A stretch of DNA of 64,000 bases. Origin: JAWKTV01 sp041398905. GTDB taxonomy: Bacteria > Planctomycetota > Planctomycetia > Planctomycetales > Planctomycetaceae. The translations under genes and the position numbers were made by a program. This document shows, piece after piece, positions 23,592 through 33,443 of this stretch; within the stretch, counting starts at the first letter, position 1; each line of letters begins with the position of its first letter. The notes beneath the pieces were generated by a model. That model had not been told where the DNA came from, made no database searches, and saw only the letters and a list, made by a program, of their open reading frames with translations. The stretch covers positions 310,001 to 374,000 of the forward strand of contig JAWKTV010000001.1 of NCBI GenBank assembly GCA_041398905.1. Reading direction: 5' to 3'.

Positions 23592-24344
23592 GAACGGTTC
23601 CTCGAAGTAGTGACACGAGACAAGAGTGGCGCTGCAATCGCAACGGCCGACGCAAGACATCCCCCGCGACTATAATCTCGCCGAACCGATCGACAATGGC
23701 GATTGCGACCCGGCGTCTCGTCTCGATTGCCCGCGATACCATTCTGGCGAACCTTGATTGACGTGTCGGACTGGGGGGCGAGTATCAGTTTCCCGTAAAG
23801 ATGGGAGGAAATCTGCTGAAAGTCGGTCTCGATGCGACCATCATCGTCGCGGTGGCACACCGCCTTCCCAATATCGGGAATTTACTCGTCAACCGAGCTT
23901 TTTGCCGGCGATGGACGGATTTTCTTACGTCGCCGACAATTCTTGCACACACTGGCAGGGGAGTCGGCCCACCGCCCGCGGCAGGCATCGCCACGGGTAG
24001 CACCAGCGGGAAGACACCGATGTTGGTTGCGCCGCGAGTCTGTCGCTTCGCGTGCGAATCCTGTGGCGAAGCACTCTCCGGACCAGGGCCGATCCCATCG
24101 ACGATCGCGGTCGAAGTTTGGCCACTCGTCGGCACTGCCAGCACGGCGTGAATTCAATCGCCGCGAAAGTCGTCGACTCAGCCAGATTCCGACGGTCGAT
24201 CGAATCCGCGTGCCGCACACTCCAGCAGGGGAGCGACTGCCCGTACGTGCGGTCATGTCATGACCCACCCGCTCAAGCTGCGTCGGCCGGCCGCCCATCG
24301 CCGCACTTCCGCCCACTTCCCAACCGCCCCGCCGGCAGCACCGC
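23592..24344. other. Intergenic region with no recognised gene
   Basis: About 750 bases between the divergent DUF1559 group and uppP. Open frames exist on both strands, including one of 119 residues at 23785-24144 on the minus strand, but none shows a domain, signal peptide or family motif I can recognise. The region probably contains promoters for both sides; none stands out. Confidence 0.5.
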
Positions 24345-25109
24345 ATGTCCTACCTGGAAACCATCTTTCTCGGCGTCGTGCAGGGGATCGCCGAGTTTCT
24401 GCCGATCAGCTCGTCGGGGCACCTCACGATCCTGCAAGGTTTGATGGGCCAGAAGCTGGAGACGGTCGAGCTGAATGTCTCCCTCCACCTCGGGACGCTG
24501 CTGTCGATCGTTGTGGTCTTCTGGCAGGATTTGTGGCGGTTGCTGCGTCAGCCCCGGCTGATGGGGGCGATCGTGGTGGCGACGCTGCCGCTGATTCCGG
24601 TCGGATTGTTCCTCAAGGACTGGCTGGAGACGACGTTTCAGGCGGTGGTGTGGGCGGGGGTCTGCCTGTGTGTGACATCATTGCTGCTGCTGTTCTCGAA
24701 GCGGGTGGAGCACGGACCCGGTCGCTGGAGGAGATCACCTGGCAGGACGCGCTGTTGATCGGCGGGTTCCAGGCGATCGCACCGCTGCCGGGGATCTCGC
24801 GATCAGGAAGCACAATCTTCGGCGGGCTGCTGGCGGGTCTGCACCGTGAGGCGGCGGCGAAGTTTCGTTTCTGATCGCGATCGCCGCGATCGGCGGGCGA
24901 CGGTGCTGTACAGCAAAGACCTGCTGGAAGGGGCGTCGACGGGGACACGTGCCGGCCCGCTGCTCGCCGGAACGCTGGTGGCGTTCGTGGTGGGCGTGCT
25001 GAGCTTGAAGTGGCTGCTGAGAATCGTGGCGCAACAGAAGCTGGCGTGGTTCGCGGCCTACTGCGCGATTGTCGGTCTGGCGACGATCGTCTGGCAAACG
25101 CTTGGGTAA
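24345..25109 (+). CDS. uppP: Undecaprenyl-diphosphatase, two or more frameshifts
   Basis: An integral-membrane phosphatase that recycles undecaprenyl diphosphate for cell-wall and polysaccharide synthesis (BacA/UppP family). Motif 1 is present: [16 protein letters not shown] near residues 12-27, with the conserved Glu. Motif 2 is PGISRSG (nt 24789-24809). The C-terminus is [20 protein letters not shown]. The frame moves near 24717 (GGACCCGG) and again at about 24868 and 24893 around CGGCGGG, each time with the conserved sequence continuing. With three repairs the length is about 255 residues, as expected. Planctomycetes do need this lipid cycle, so sequence error is more likely than loss. Confidence 0.82.
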
Positions 25110-25836
25110 ACCGGCCGGTCCGCTGCGGGTCATGCCGGTTGTGACGAATGTCGGGGATCGACCTGCGTCTGTCGTGCGGGTTATTCCAGCGGCCGCCGGT
25201 TTTGCGAGTTCGCCTCAAGGGGAGCGTGGTAGGTATTGGTGAGGCGACTCAATCGGTGCATTCGCGTCGCCGGGTGTGCGAGTCAATGTCGTCACGATGC
25301 TCGCCGACCGGCAATTCGGGACATTCCTTGTAAAGTCGATCACGACGCATTGTCGAAATTACTGCTTAGATGATTCGGTCCGGGCTTTCCGGAACAACTG
25401 TGCCGGACGCACACATGACGTGAGCGCAACGCACCGGACCGGGTGATTGCCAGGGGGCAAGAACGCTGCGGACTGTAACCGGCCCATTGGGCAGGATGCT
25501 CGATGCTGGGCAGCCGGTTCTCTCTCCCCTTGGTGCATCTTTGGATGCGCGCGACATGGAAGTACGGGCCTGTCGGGCAGTTCCGCCAGTCAGGCCATCA
25601 CACGTGAGACTCGTGCGGACTCCGCATGGGGGGGCACGTGGGAGGCAGGAGACTCTTCGGACCCAGAGACTGCCCGGCCGCCGCCGGCCGATGGAACTCC
25701 ATACCGGGACCTTGCCCGTTGACGATTCGTCGTCAGAGGGGGGGAACAGGCCAGGTGAGGACCATTCAGGCGACGGTCGAAAATCCGGAGGGACATCCCT
25801 TCGACCCAGAACGAACGTGACTTGGAGAGCCCGCAA
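25110..25836. other. Intergenic region with no recognised gene
   Basis: About 730 bases between uppP and the HTH-REC regulator. Open frames on both strands (the longest is 156 residues on the minus strand, 25366-25836) have biased, Pro/Arg/Ser-rich composition and no recognisable motif. I looked for RNase P, tmRNA and riboswitch landmarks here and found none. Confidence 0.45.
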
Positions 25837-26409
25837 ATGAGGACGATCTTTACAACTGGTCAGGTTGCCAAGATCTGTAAAGTCGCGCCACGCACAGTAA
25901 GCAAGTGGTTCGACTCAGGTCGGCTCCGTGGGTACCGGATTCCCGGTTCCCAGGATCGCCGCATTCCCCGTGAACATCTCATCCGCTTCCTCAAGGAGCA
26001 TGGGATGCCGCTCGGTGAACTCGAAGATGAGGCGATGGGCAAGTTGCTCCTCGTCGGCATCGACGGGGCGGTGCAAAGCAACCTCAACGAGGCGATTTCA
26101 CCCAGCGAATTCAAAATCGAGATCGCCGCCAGCGGTTTCGAGGCCGGCATTCAGGCCGAGTCGCTCCATCCCGATTGCGTCGTCATCGACTTCGCCATGG
26201 GCCGGAACGAGTCGCTGATGATCGCGCAGAACCTTCGCCGGAACAACGACTATTCCGATACCGTCCTGATCGGTTTGCTCAGTGACGAGGACAACGCCAG
26301 CGGCTTCGACCGGACGCTCTTCAGTGAGACGTTCCGCAAGCCGTTCGACGCCAACCTTCTCGCCGAACGCATCCGGACCCTGGTCAGCCGCAAGAAGCAA
26401 CTGGCCTAG
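25837..26409 (+). CDS. HTH (excisionase/AlpA-like) fused to receiver-like domain
   Basis: 190 residues from ATG 25837. An N-terminal winged HTH of MerR/excisionase type (TTGQVAKICKVAPRTVSKWF, residues about 6-25, then RLRGYRIPGSQDRRIPREHL) is followed by a CheY-like receiver (about 70-185). The receiver has an intact phosphoacceptor-type Asp (CVVIDFAMG) and a conserved Lys (FRKPFD), but its acidic pocket is reduced: the usual DD pair after the first strand reads VGIDG. The order is DNA-binding domain first, receiver last, the reverse of normal response regulators. A TTG at 25822 would add five residues; the ATG is preferred. No kinase gene is adjacent. It may be a phosphorylation-independent regulator. 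Confidence 0.8.
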   Translation: MRTIFTTGQVAKICKVAPRTVSKWFDSGRLRGYRIPGSQDRRIPREHLIRFLKEHGMPLGELEDEAMGKLLLVGIDGAVQSNLNEAISPSEFKIEIAASGFEAGIQAESLHPDCVVIDFAMGRNESLMIAQNLRRNNDYSDTVLIGLLSDEDNASGFDRTLFSETFRKPFDANLLAERIRTLVSRKKQLA

Positions 26410-26914
26410 TCGTCCGAGTAGCTCCCCGCGAGCGGTCGCAGGCTCTGAACTTTCGGTGCCTTCGCCAATGCGGTAGCAAGGAGGCCGCCGTCGGTGGTGA
26501 ACCTCGTACGGACGTCGCAAGCAGCTCAAATGGCAAGTTATCCTGTAGTCGCCCGGCCTTTTCACCCGCGACACGCCGTGGGTCCATCTGCGTGAAGCGG
26601 GCGACTGGCCTGACGGAATTGAACGACGACTCGTCATGACAGCCCGCCGACGCCTTCTGACCGACAGGGTTCACCTCCGGGAATAAGGCACAAGACGAAC
26701 CGAAAGCACGGAACTTCGGCTCAATAAAGAGGCCGGGAAGCTTAGCCGCAAGGCTGACTTCCCGGCCTTTTTTCGTGCTCACCCACCACTGGCCGCACCA
26801 GTCGGCCCGAACCGGCCGCTGGCCATTGCAAGTCGAGGATGCGTCCGTCACAACCATGCGAACAGGCAGGCGGGACGACCATTCATCAATCCTTCACCGG
26901 CAATCGGACACGTC
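26410..26914 (+). other. Intergenic region with a structured RNA/terminator segment
   Basis: About 500 bases without a gene. The right part holds a small hairpin (CCGAA near 26699 pairing with TTCGG near 26715) immediately followed by the strong intrinsic terminator at 26730-26773. The terminator lies more than 300 bases beyond the regulator stop, so it may end a small RNA or act as a leader attenuator. Confidence 0.4.
26730..26773 (+). terminator. Strong intrinsic terminator with GNRA-capped inner hairpin
   Basis: AGGCCGGGAAG (26730-26740) pairs perfectly with CTTCCCGGCCT (26758-26768) and is followed by a run of T (26768-26773). Inside it, AGCC-GCAA-GGCT (26744-26755) forms a second stem with a GCAA tetraloop. 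It is the clearest rho-independent terminator in the window. Confidence 0.85.
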
Positions 26915-28663
26915 TTGACCAGGTTCCTCCGCAAACCGGCTGCTGGTCCCGCGCTCGTCGCGGCGCTGTCGCTGCTTGCGGTGCTGGCAACGCTCGATGG
27001 CGTCGGTGAACTGCCGAACCTGCCGCAGGGGCCAGGGCTGACGCTCGACGAAGTCTTCAACATCCATGCTGGCGTTTCATTGGCCCGCGGTCTGATGGTC
27101 GATGGATTCGGCCTGCTCGACCCCGCCCGGCGGGCACAGCTCTTCGATGGTCCCGGCTACAACCCGGACCATCCGCCGCTGGGCAGGCTCGCCATCGGCG
27201 CGACGCACGATCTGACCGTCACCATCGTCCCTGCGCTCAAACCGGGGCAGCGGGGATACTCACTCGTCGCCGCACGAGTCGCGCCGGCCATCGCGTTCAG
27301 CCTGACCGTCCTGCTCGTCGGCTGGGCGGCCGGCCGGTGGTATGGCGCGACCGCCGCCGCCGTCGCAGCGATCACACTCGCCACCGTCCCGCGTGTCTTC
27401 GCGCACGGTCATCTGGCGTCGCTCGAATCGTTCATCGGGCTGACCTTCACCGCCACGGTGCTCGGCATCGCCGAGTGGTGGGTCCGTCGCCCGGAACACG
27501 AGTCGCCCACGACTCGTTCATTGCCGTTGCCGCCCTGGCGGGCGGTGACGCTCGCCGGCGCGCTGCTTGGCCTGACGCTGCTCACCAAGATTCAAGCGGT
27601 GCTGATTCCGCTGCCAGTCGGAGCCTGGGCACTCTGGACCTTTGGACCGCGATGCCTGTCGCGGCTGGTGGTCTTCGGGCTGGTTGGCGTCACCGTCTTT
27701 CTGGTCGGCTGGCCGTGGCTGTGGGAAGCCCCCGTTGAGCGGACGCTCCAGTACCTCGGCCGTGGCGTCGATCGACCGACGCTGTACTGCTTCTACCTGG
27801 GAACCCGCTACGCCGACATCGATGTCCCCTGGCATTACCCGTTCCTGATGACGCTGCTGACACTCCCGATCGGTACGCTGGGACTCATCACATGCGGGCT
27901 GTGGAGTCGTCGCGGCCGGGCAAACTCGCTGCTTCGCGATCCCCGGTCGACACTGCTCGCAACGGTGATCCTGTTCGTACTGACATTCTTCGCGCTGCCC
28001 GGCATCACGAACTACGACGGCGCGCGACTGTTCCTCGTCGTCTTTCCATTATTGTCTCTGTTGGCCGGTCGAGGTGCCGCACTCATCATCCATCGTCCCT
28101 CCGCCATGCCCCGGTCCGATCACGAACCGCGGCCGCTGCCGAACAACGAGTCACCCGCAACGACTGTCAGCACCGCGCTGCCGCGACCTCGCGTGGCAGT
28201 CGCTGTCGTCGCGACGCTGCTGATTCAATCCATCAGACTGTTCGCGCTGCATCCCTGTCAGTTGAGTCACTACAGCCTGCTCGCCGGGGGACTGGCGGGG
28301 GCGAACCAGCTCGGGCTGGAGCCGACCTACTGGCGTGACAGCTTCACCCGCGACTTCCTGCAGCAGGTCGCCGACGAAGTCCCAGCCAACGCGACCCTGT
28401 ACGTCGCGCCGCTCCTGCATCCGCTCAATCAGTCGGACTTGCCGTTGCTTTCGCCAATCCTCCAGCGGCAGCGGCTGACGTTCGCCCCATACGACCACAA
28501 CGCGCCATACGCCGCCGAGATGCGGTACGTGCTCGTCTACCGGCGGCGCGCCGACCCGTGGTCATCGCTGGAGCCCCCGCCAGAAGGAAGCCGGATGATC
28601 GCGGAAGTGGTTCGCGCGGGTGTACAGCTCGCCGCCTGCTACGAGCTGCCGCAGCGGCGGTGA
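26915..28663 (+). CDS. GT39/ArnT-like membrane glycosyltransferase (PMT superfamily)
   Basis: 582 residues, about ten to eleven predicted membrane helices. The first periplasmic loop has the acidic motif LTLDEVFNIHAGVS (Asp-Glu, about 44-57) typical of GT-C enzymes of the PMT/ArnT/GT39 group, and YNPDHPPLGR (about 86-95) matches the D-H-P-P motif of this group. It transfers a sugar from a polyprenyl-phosphate donor on the periplasmic face. Acceptor unknown: it could be protein, lipid A-like material or another glycan. The start is TTG at 26915; no in-frame ATG exists before the conserved DE motif. The gene is followed by a convergent RNase D gene 12 bases away. Confidence 0.82.
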   Translation: MTRFLRKPAAGPALVAALSLLAVLATLDGVGELPNLPQGPGLTLDEVFNIHAGVSLARGLMVDGFGLLDPARRAQLFDGPGYNPDHPPLGRLAIGATHDLTVTIVPALKPGQRGYSLVAARVAPAIAFSLTVLLVGWAAGRWYGATAAAVAAITLATVPRVFAHGHLASLESFIGLTFTATVLGIAEWWVRRPEHESPTTRSLPLPPWRAVTLAGALLGLTLLTKIQAVLIPLPVGAWALWTFGPRCLSRLVVFGLVGVTVFLVGWPWLWEAPVERTLQYLGRGVDRPTLYCFYLGTRYADIDVPWHYPFLMTLLTLPIGTLGLITCGLWSRRGRANSLLRDPRSTLLATVILFVLTFFALPGITNYDGARLFLVVFPLLSLLAGRGAALIIHRPSAMPRSDHEPRPLPNNESPATTVSTALPRPRVAVAVVATLLIQSIRLFALHPCQLSHYSLLAGGLAGANQLGLEPTYWRDSFTRDFLQQVADEVPANATLYVAPLLHPLNQSDLPLLSPILQRQRLTFAPYDHNAPYAAEMRYVLVYRRRADPWSSLEPPPEGSRMIAEVVRAGVQLAACYELPQRR

Positions 28664-28675
28664 CGCCGGCGACAA

Positions 28676-29901
28676 TCACCGTCCCTTGTGCGACTCGAAC
28701 ACCAGCGGGTGATCGGAGCGGGGGTTCGTGACGCGGAGCGTGACTTTGCCATCCATCAAGTCGGCCAGCAAGTCGCCGCAAACGACCTCACGCCAGCCCT
28801 GCATCAGCTTGGGCCGTTCGCCCTGATGTCGTTCGAAGACGTGCCAGCGAATGAGATCGTTCAAGTCCGCCGTGGTTCCCACGAGCGATGTCGAGACCGA
28901 CAGCTCGGCGCAGCGGTTGGCCAGCGCGATCGAGAGCAACTTTCCCAGGGCTTCCGTATCGGGCAGGTTGCGATCATGCGCCGGCTTCTCCGGCAGCTCG
29001 TCTTCCGGTCGCTCCATCCCCTGCTTGACGGCGGCGAGAATTTCGTCGGCGAGCCGGCGATAGTCGCGCCGCTCGAAACCGCGAATTCTCAGCAGTTGCT
29101 CCTGCGAGGTCGGCAGCAGCTTCGCGACCTCAATCAGCAAATCATCCCGCAGCACAGACCGCGGCGTACGATCGCGGCGTTCGGCCTCTTGATCCCGCCA
29201 TTCGTACAAAGCTTCGAGCGCCGCCATCTCGCGCCGCGACAATCGCGATGATCCATTGATCCGTCGCCAGTCGCCGCGCGGCGGGTCGGCGGCGAGTTGT
29301 TCGCTGAACCGGCTCGACTCGCTGAGCGCCCAGTCAAGACGCCCCTGCTTTCGCAGCGAGTCCTCCTGCCGAGCCCATACTTCGGGGAGATGCTCGACAT
29401 CTTCGAGCGCGTAGGTGATCTGATCGATCGAGAGCGGACGGCGTGACCAGTCACTCCGCGTATGCTTGCCGGAAACCCGCGCACCCGTCACCCGCTGCAC
29501 CAGTTGCGAGTATCCGAGCGGATAGCCGCGACTGAGCAGCCCTTCGGCAATCTGCACATCGACGATGTTCACTGGCCGCAGCCACCTTCGCGCAGACAGA
29601 ACCGAATCTCCTCGCGACCTCCGTGAATGACGATCCGCCGCGCGGGGTCGGCCATCAACCGCCACCAGCGGCTCAGGTCGCGCACCTCGAACGGGTCGAC
29701 CGCGAACGTGCGGTCGGCCGTTGCGAACTGCAGCAGACACAGCAGCGGGCGGTATGTCGTCTCCGAAACGAACTCCGTATCGAATGCGATCAACTCCGCC
29801 GACGACAGCTCGTCGCACAGTCCGTCAAACTCCGACTGACTGGTCACCAGCGGACCGGCGGAGGAATCGGGGGACGAATGATCACGGGAAGAAGGGGCCA
29901 C
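28676..29901 (-). CDS. rnd: Ribonuclease D, one frameshift
   Basis: A 3'-5' exoribonuclease of the DEDDy family for tRNA and small-RNA 3' end trimming. Exo motif I is seen as LIAFDTEFVSETTYRPLLCL, then VIHGGREEIRF, and the third motif as YALEDVEHLPEVW. The frame moves near 29578, just after REGGCG and before RPVNIVDVQIAEGLL. A HRDC-like helical region follows (RDRTPRSVLRDDLLIEVAKL, LLRIRGFERRDYRRLADEIL), and the C-terminus reads RVTNPRSDHPLVFES. About 407 residues, as expected for the family. It stands alone: no tRNA or rRNA gene is near. Ends 12 bases from the GT39 gene, convergent. Confidence 0.85.
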
Positions 29902-30082
29902 GAGGCGTCCAGCGTTACGATCGATGGGTTGGGGGCGTCATCGGACAGCGAAGGAAAGCGAACGGCCTGCCGGCCGCCATGCGGACGGCAGCCGTCGAGA
30001 TTCGACCGCCACCCCCGCCAGTCACCCCACGGGGACGACTCGCCCTTCACACCCGGTGCCGCATCGTAAGGTTGTGCGACTT

Positions 30083-30647
30083 TCAGTTCCATTCCGGATG
30101 CTGGCACTCGACGGGCAGCAGCCGCTTGGAACGATAAACCTCTTCCAGCAACGAGTCCCAGACGGTGTAAGGATCCTGGTCAAAGACCAGTCTTGAGCAC
30201 GCCGGCACGACGAACCAGTCACCCCGCGACAGCTCCCCTTCAAGCTGCTGCGGACCCCAGCCCGCACAGCCCGAGAAGACGCGATACCTCAGGTCCGGCT
30301 GCTCGTTCGCGATCGCCCGCATCACCCGCTCGAACACATCGGCCGCTGCTGGCGACATACAGCCCCGGCAGCACGGGCTGCTCGGCGGAGTCCAGCTCGC
30401 CGGCGCTGTGGAGGATAAACAGGGCGTTCGGCTCGACCGGCCCCCCCACATGCACCAGCTCACCATGCTCGGGCAGGTCGATCGTTCCGGAAAGCGCGTT
30501 GCTGACGCTGATCGACGACGGGCGATTGACCACCAGCCCCATCGCTCCCTCGACTCCATGCTCGATAATCAGCACGGCCGTCTTGAAGAAATTCGGATCC
30601 CGCAGCCGGCAACCGGCCACGAGAAAGCAACCCTTCAACGAATCCAT
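30083..30647 (-). CDS. YqgE/AlgH (UPF0301) family protein, one frameshift
   Basis: Starts at ATG 30647 with MDSLKGCFLVAGCRLRDPNF, the typical family opening. It continues FKTAVLIIEHGVEGAMGLVV, EHGELVHVGGPVEPNALFIL and then, after a one-base shift near 30350 (GGCGACATACAGCC), ADVFERVMRAIANEQPDLRY, GCAGWGPQQLEGEL and DWFVVPACSRLVFDQDPYTV, ending at TGA 30083. The length after repair is 188 residues, normal. The biochemical role of YqgE is unresolved; it is a small cytosolic alpha/beta protein. The motif GWGPQQLE is the most conserved part. Confidence 0.85.
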
Positions 30648-30830
30648 CGCGTGAATACCCCAGCGAAACAGAGAGCGTTCCTCCGGGAATTGTATGGCGT
30701 CGACGCCAGGAGAGATAGGGGGGCCAGCGGCCGCTGGCCAGTGTCGCTGTCCGCTCCGCAGGCAGTCGTGCCAAGCGGCCCCCGCCCCTCGACGCTCCCC
30801 CACACGACCGCGACACACACCGCCTGAGAC

Positions 30831-31502
30831 TCACATCCCCCAACGCCGCGTCAGGTCCGCCGCGACCCCCAATTGATCGCAAATGCGACTGACGATGAAG
30901 TCGATCAGGTCATGGATCGTCAGCGGCTGGTGGTAGAACCCGGGCATCGCCGGCAGCACCACCGCGCCAGCTTGCGAGAGCTGGTGCATGTTTCCCAGGG
31001 CGATCGTCCCCAGCGGCGTTTCGCGGGGCACGACGATCAGCTTGCGTCGTTCTTTGAGATGCACGTCGGCGGCACGGTGAATCAGGTTCGAGGACATGCC
31101 ATGCGCCAGCGACGCCAGCGTCCCCATCGAGCAGGGGCAGATCACCATCCCATCCGTTGGAAACGACCCGCTCGCTACCGACGCTCCCCAGTCCTGAAAG
31201 TGGTGGTAATGCAGCGATCCTTTGTGCATCCCGCTGTCACTGAAGATCGAGCTGCCATGCGTCCCTTCGCTCGTTCGCAGCCGGGCGATGCGGCTGTCGG
31301 CGGCAGGGTCTTCCGGGAGGATCTGGCTCAGATCGAACTGGGCGAGATCGACCTGCACGCCGAGTTCCTCCTGAAAGACCCGCTTCGCCGCCGGGCTGAT
31401 GAGCAGGTGCACCTCGTGCCCTGTCCCCAGGAGCACCTCGAGCAGCCGCACTCCGTAGATCGAACCGCTGGCACCGGTGATGGCAAGCACGAAACGTGAC
31501 AT
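30831..31502 (-). CDS. ubiX: Flavin prenyltransferase UbiX
   Basis: 223 residues from ATG 31502, where MSRFVLAITGASGSIYGVRL is the classic UbiX/Pad1 opening with the flavin phosphate-binding loop. Later conserved blocks are VICPCSMGTLASLAHG, LIVVPRETPLGTIALGNMHQ and LPAMPGFYHQPLTIHDLIDF, and LIHRAADVHLKERRK, all in the same order as in the family. It prenylates FMN with dimethylallyl phosphate to make the cofactor of UbiD-type decarboxylases, used in ubiquinone/menaquinone or aromatic metabolism. No ubiD is within the window. An in-frame open extension upstream to 31805 lacks similarity and is left out. Confidence 0.95.
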   Translation of the reverse strand: MSRFVLAITGASGSIYGVRLLEVLLGTGHEVHLLISPAAKRVFQEELGVQVDLAQFDLSQILPEDPAADSRIARLRTSEGTHGSSIFSDSGMHKGSLHYHHFQDWGASVASGSFPTDGMVICPCSMGTLASLAHGMSSNLIHRAADVHLKERRKLIVVPRETPLGTIALGNMHQLSQAGAVVLPAMPGFYHQPLTIHDLIDFIVSRICDQLGVAADLTRRWGM

Positions 31503-31902
31503 GGGAGTCAAAGGAAGGGGAGTCGGGGTGGCCGGACGACTGCGATTCCGGCAAACAGATCTTGCAATCTTGCGACACTGCCGCGATTCTAGCCAGCCAC
31601 GCGAGGTTGGGCACCGATTTAACCACCAGCAGCGCTGGTGAGCCAGCATTCGCGTTGGCCCAACGCGGATCAACCGCTGGAGCAATCGCGACAACCCTCC
31701 CAGGCGGCAACAGATGCTCCCCGACTTGGCGGACTCGACAGGTATTTGGCGAATCGCGGGATAACCTTGCAGGGACGTCTGAGGCGATTTGTGCACGCCA
31801 AGCATAAGTCGGTGCGATGCCCGTCAAGCGTGGTGCGTTCAGTCTTCGGGCCGAGGTCAGGAACTCCCGTCCACTCCAGGTTCTTTTACTCCACAGGTGT
31901 GA

Positions 31903-33275
31903 ATGATGCTTCGACTCGAAAGCGCGGGCAAACGATTCGCCGCGACTGCGGCAATGCTGGCCGCTGGACTATTGGGAACTTTCAATGCCCGCCAGGCGAT
32001 CGCCTGGGACCAAGTGTTTGCCGACGACGTGATCGTGCAAGGCAGCCTGGGCGTCGGCGTCGACACCGTCAATAACGAAGCTTTTGGAGCCGATACGATC
32101 CGCATCAAGGAAAACAATCTCCGGATCCATTTCGATGACACCAGCGTCGGCACATTTCCTGCGAACGACTGGCGGATCATTGTTAACGAGACAACAGATG
32201 GAGCGTTGAATCACTTTTCGATCGAGGATTCGACGGCGAGCAGCACGCCATTCCGGATTGTCGCCGGTGCGCCGAACAACTCGCTGCTGGTCGACGACAA
32301 CGGCAACGTCGGCTTCGGGACCGCGAGTCCAGCCCTCGAACTGCACGCAGTCGATGGGGACACAGCCGCTCTGCGTCTGGAGCAGGACGGCAGCGGCGGG
32401 TTCACCCCGCACTCCTGGGATATCGCAGGTAACGAGACCAACTTCTTCATTCGGGATGTCACCAGTGGTAGTCGGCTTCCCTTCCGCATTCGGCCCGGTG
32501 CTCCCACCAGCAGCATCGACATCGCCGCGGACGGCGATGTCGGCCTGGGAACAGGGAGCCCCTGCCGCCCCGCTGCATGTCGTCCGCACCTCCGCTGTGG
32601 GTGGACGCATCGCTCAGTTCACCGAAAACGCCTCCGCCACCACCTCGGTCGTCGGCTATGAGAACAGCGGCCGCCAACGCCGCCAACGCCGCCGGCTTCG
32701 ACATGGTTCTCAACACCGATGCCAGCGCTCGCACCGCCGCGCGGGTGCAGGGAAGCTTCGTCGACATCCAGAACGCCACCGCAACGGCGGTCATGCAGTT
32801 CCGCGTGATGAACAGCGGCTCACTGACGGAGACCATGCGGCTGCGAGGCAACCGCGTCGGCATCGCCAACCCCAATCCTTCCACGCTGCTGCAAGTCCTC
32901 AACGCCCGGTGCGATGGCACCACCTGGAACGACGCCTGCTCCCGCGAACTCAAGCAGGACATCAACGCCCTCTCCACCGAGGCCGCCCGGGCCGCGATCA
33001 TGACCCTCGCCCCCGTTACCTACAGCTACAAACAGGCTCCGGAGGACCAGCGCGTCGGCTTCATCGCCGAAGAGGTTCCGGATCTCGTCGCCATGCCGGA
33101 CCGCACGTCCCTCTCCAGCATGGACATCGTCGCCGCCCTCACTAAGGTCGTGCAGGAGCAGGACCGGGCACTCAACGAGAAGGACGTCGAGTTGCGACAG
33201 CTCAACGAACGACTCGCCGCGCAGGAAGCCGCCATCGCCGCGATTCGTGAGCAACTGCAAACAACCGGCCGCTGA
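31903..33275 (+). CDS. Secreted protein with C-terminal S74 intramolecular-chaperone domain, frameshifted
   Basis: A signal peptide (about residues 1-34) is followed by beta-rich repeats with alternating GVGV/GFGT-like turns (ADDVIVQGSLGVGVDT, DDNGNVGFGTASPALELHAV, DGDVGLGTGSP), like trimeric tail-fibre shafts. Frame moves near 32560 and 32665 separate the N-terminal half from the C-terminal half. The latter ends with RELKQDINALSTEAARAAIM, RVGFIAEEVPDLVAM and a coiled-coil (LNERLAAQEAAIAAIREQLQ). That is a Peptidase_S74-type chaperone of endosialidase kind, which trimerises a fibre and cleaves itself off. There are no phage genes nearby, and similar cell-surface proteins are widespread in planctomycetes. 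The residue aligned with the catalytic Ser appears to be Cys (DACSRELK). Confidence 0.75.
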
Positions 33276-33341
33276 GCCGATGAACGACCTGCGGAGACAG
33301 TCGCGGCTTTGACCGGCTCCGCACGACACCGAGAAGTCCCG

Positions 33342-33376
33342 ACACCACCCATTCGCGAGTCGCGAGTGGGTGGTGT
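33342..33376. terminator. Near-perfect hairpin, possible terminator
   Basis: ACACCACCCATTCGCGA (33342-33358) and TCGCGAGTGGGTGGTGT (33360-33376) are complementary with one G-T wobble and almost no loop. It lies 66 bases after the S74 gene stop. The T run that would make it a clear intrinsic terminator is weak, so it could also be an inverted-repeat binding site. Confidence 0.45.
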
Positions 33377-33443
33377 GCTGCTTTGGCGATCGCACACCCG
33401 TGCGGTATCGTGCAGTGGTCCTCCACTCACAGAGCAAGCACTC

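Noticed and set aside
25110..25836. RNase P, tmRNA or riboswitch in the gap after uppP
   Set aside because: I looked for conserved landmarks such as the RNase P GAAAGTCC core and tmRNA-like ends and did not find them.
31903..33275. Prophage tail-fibre interpretation of the S74 protein
   Set aside because: No capsid, terminase, integrase or lysis genes nearby; it has an ordinary signal peptide and such proteins are common on planctomycete surfaces.
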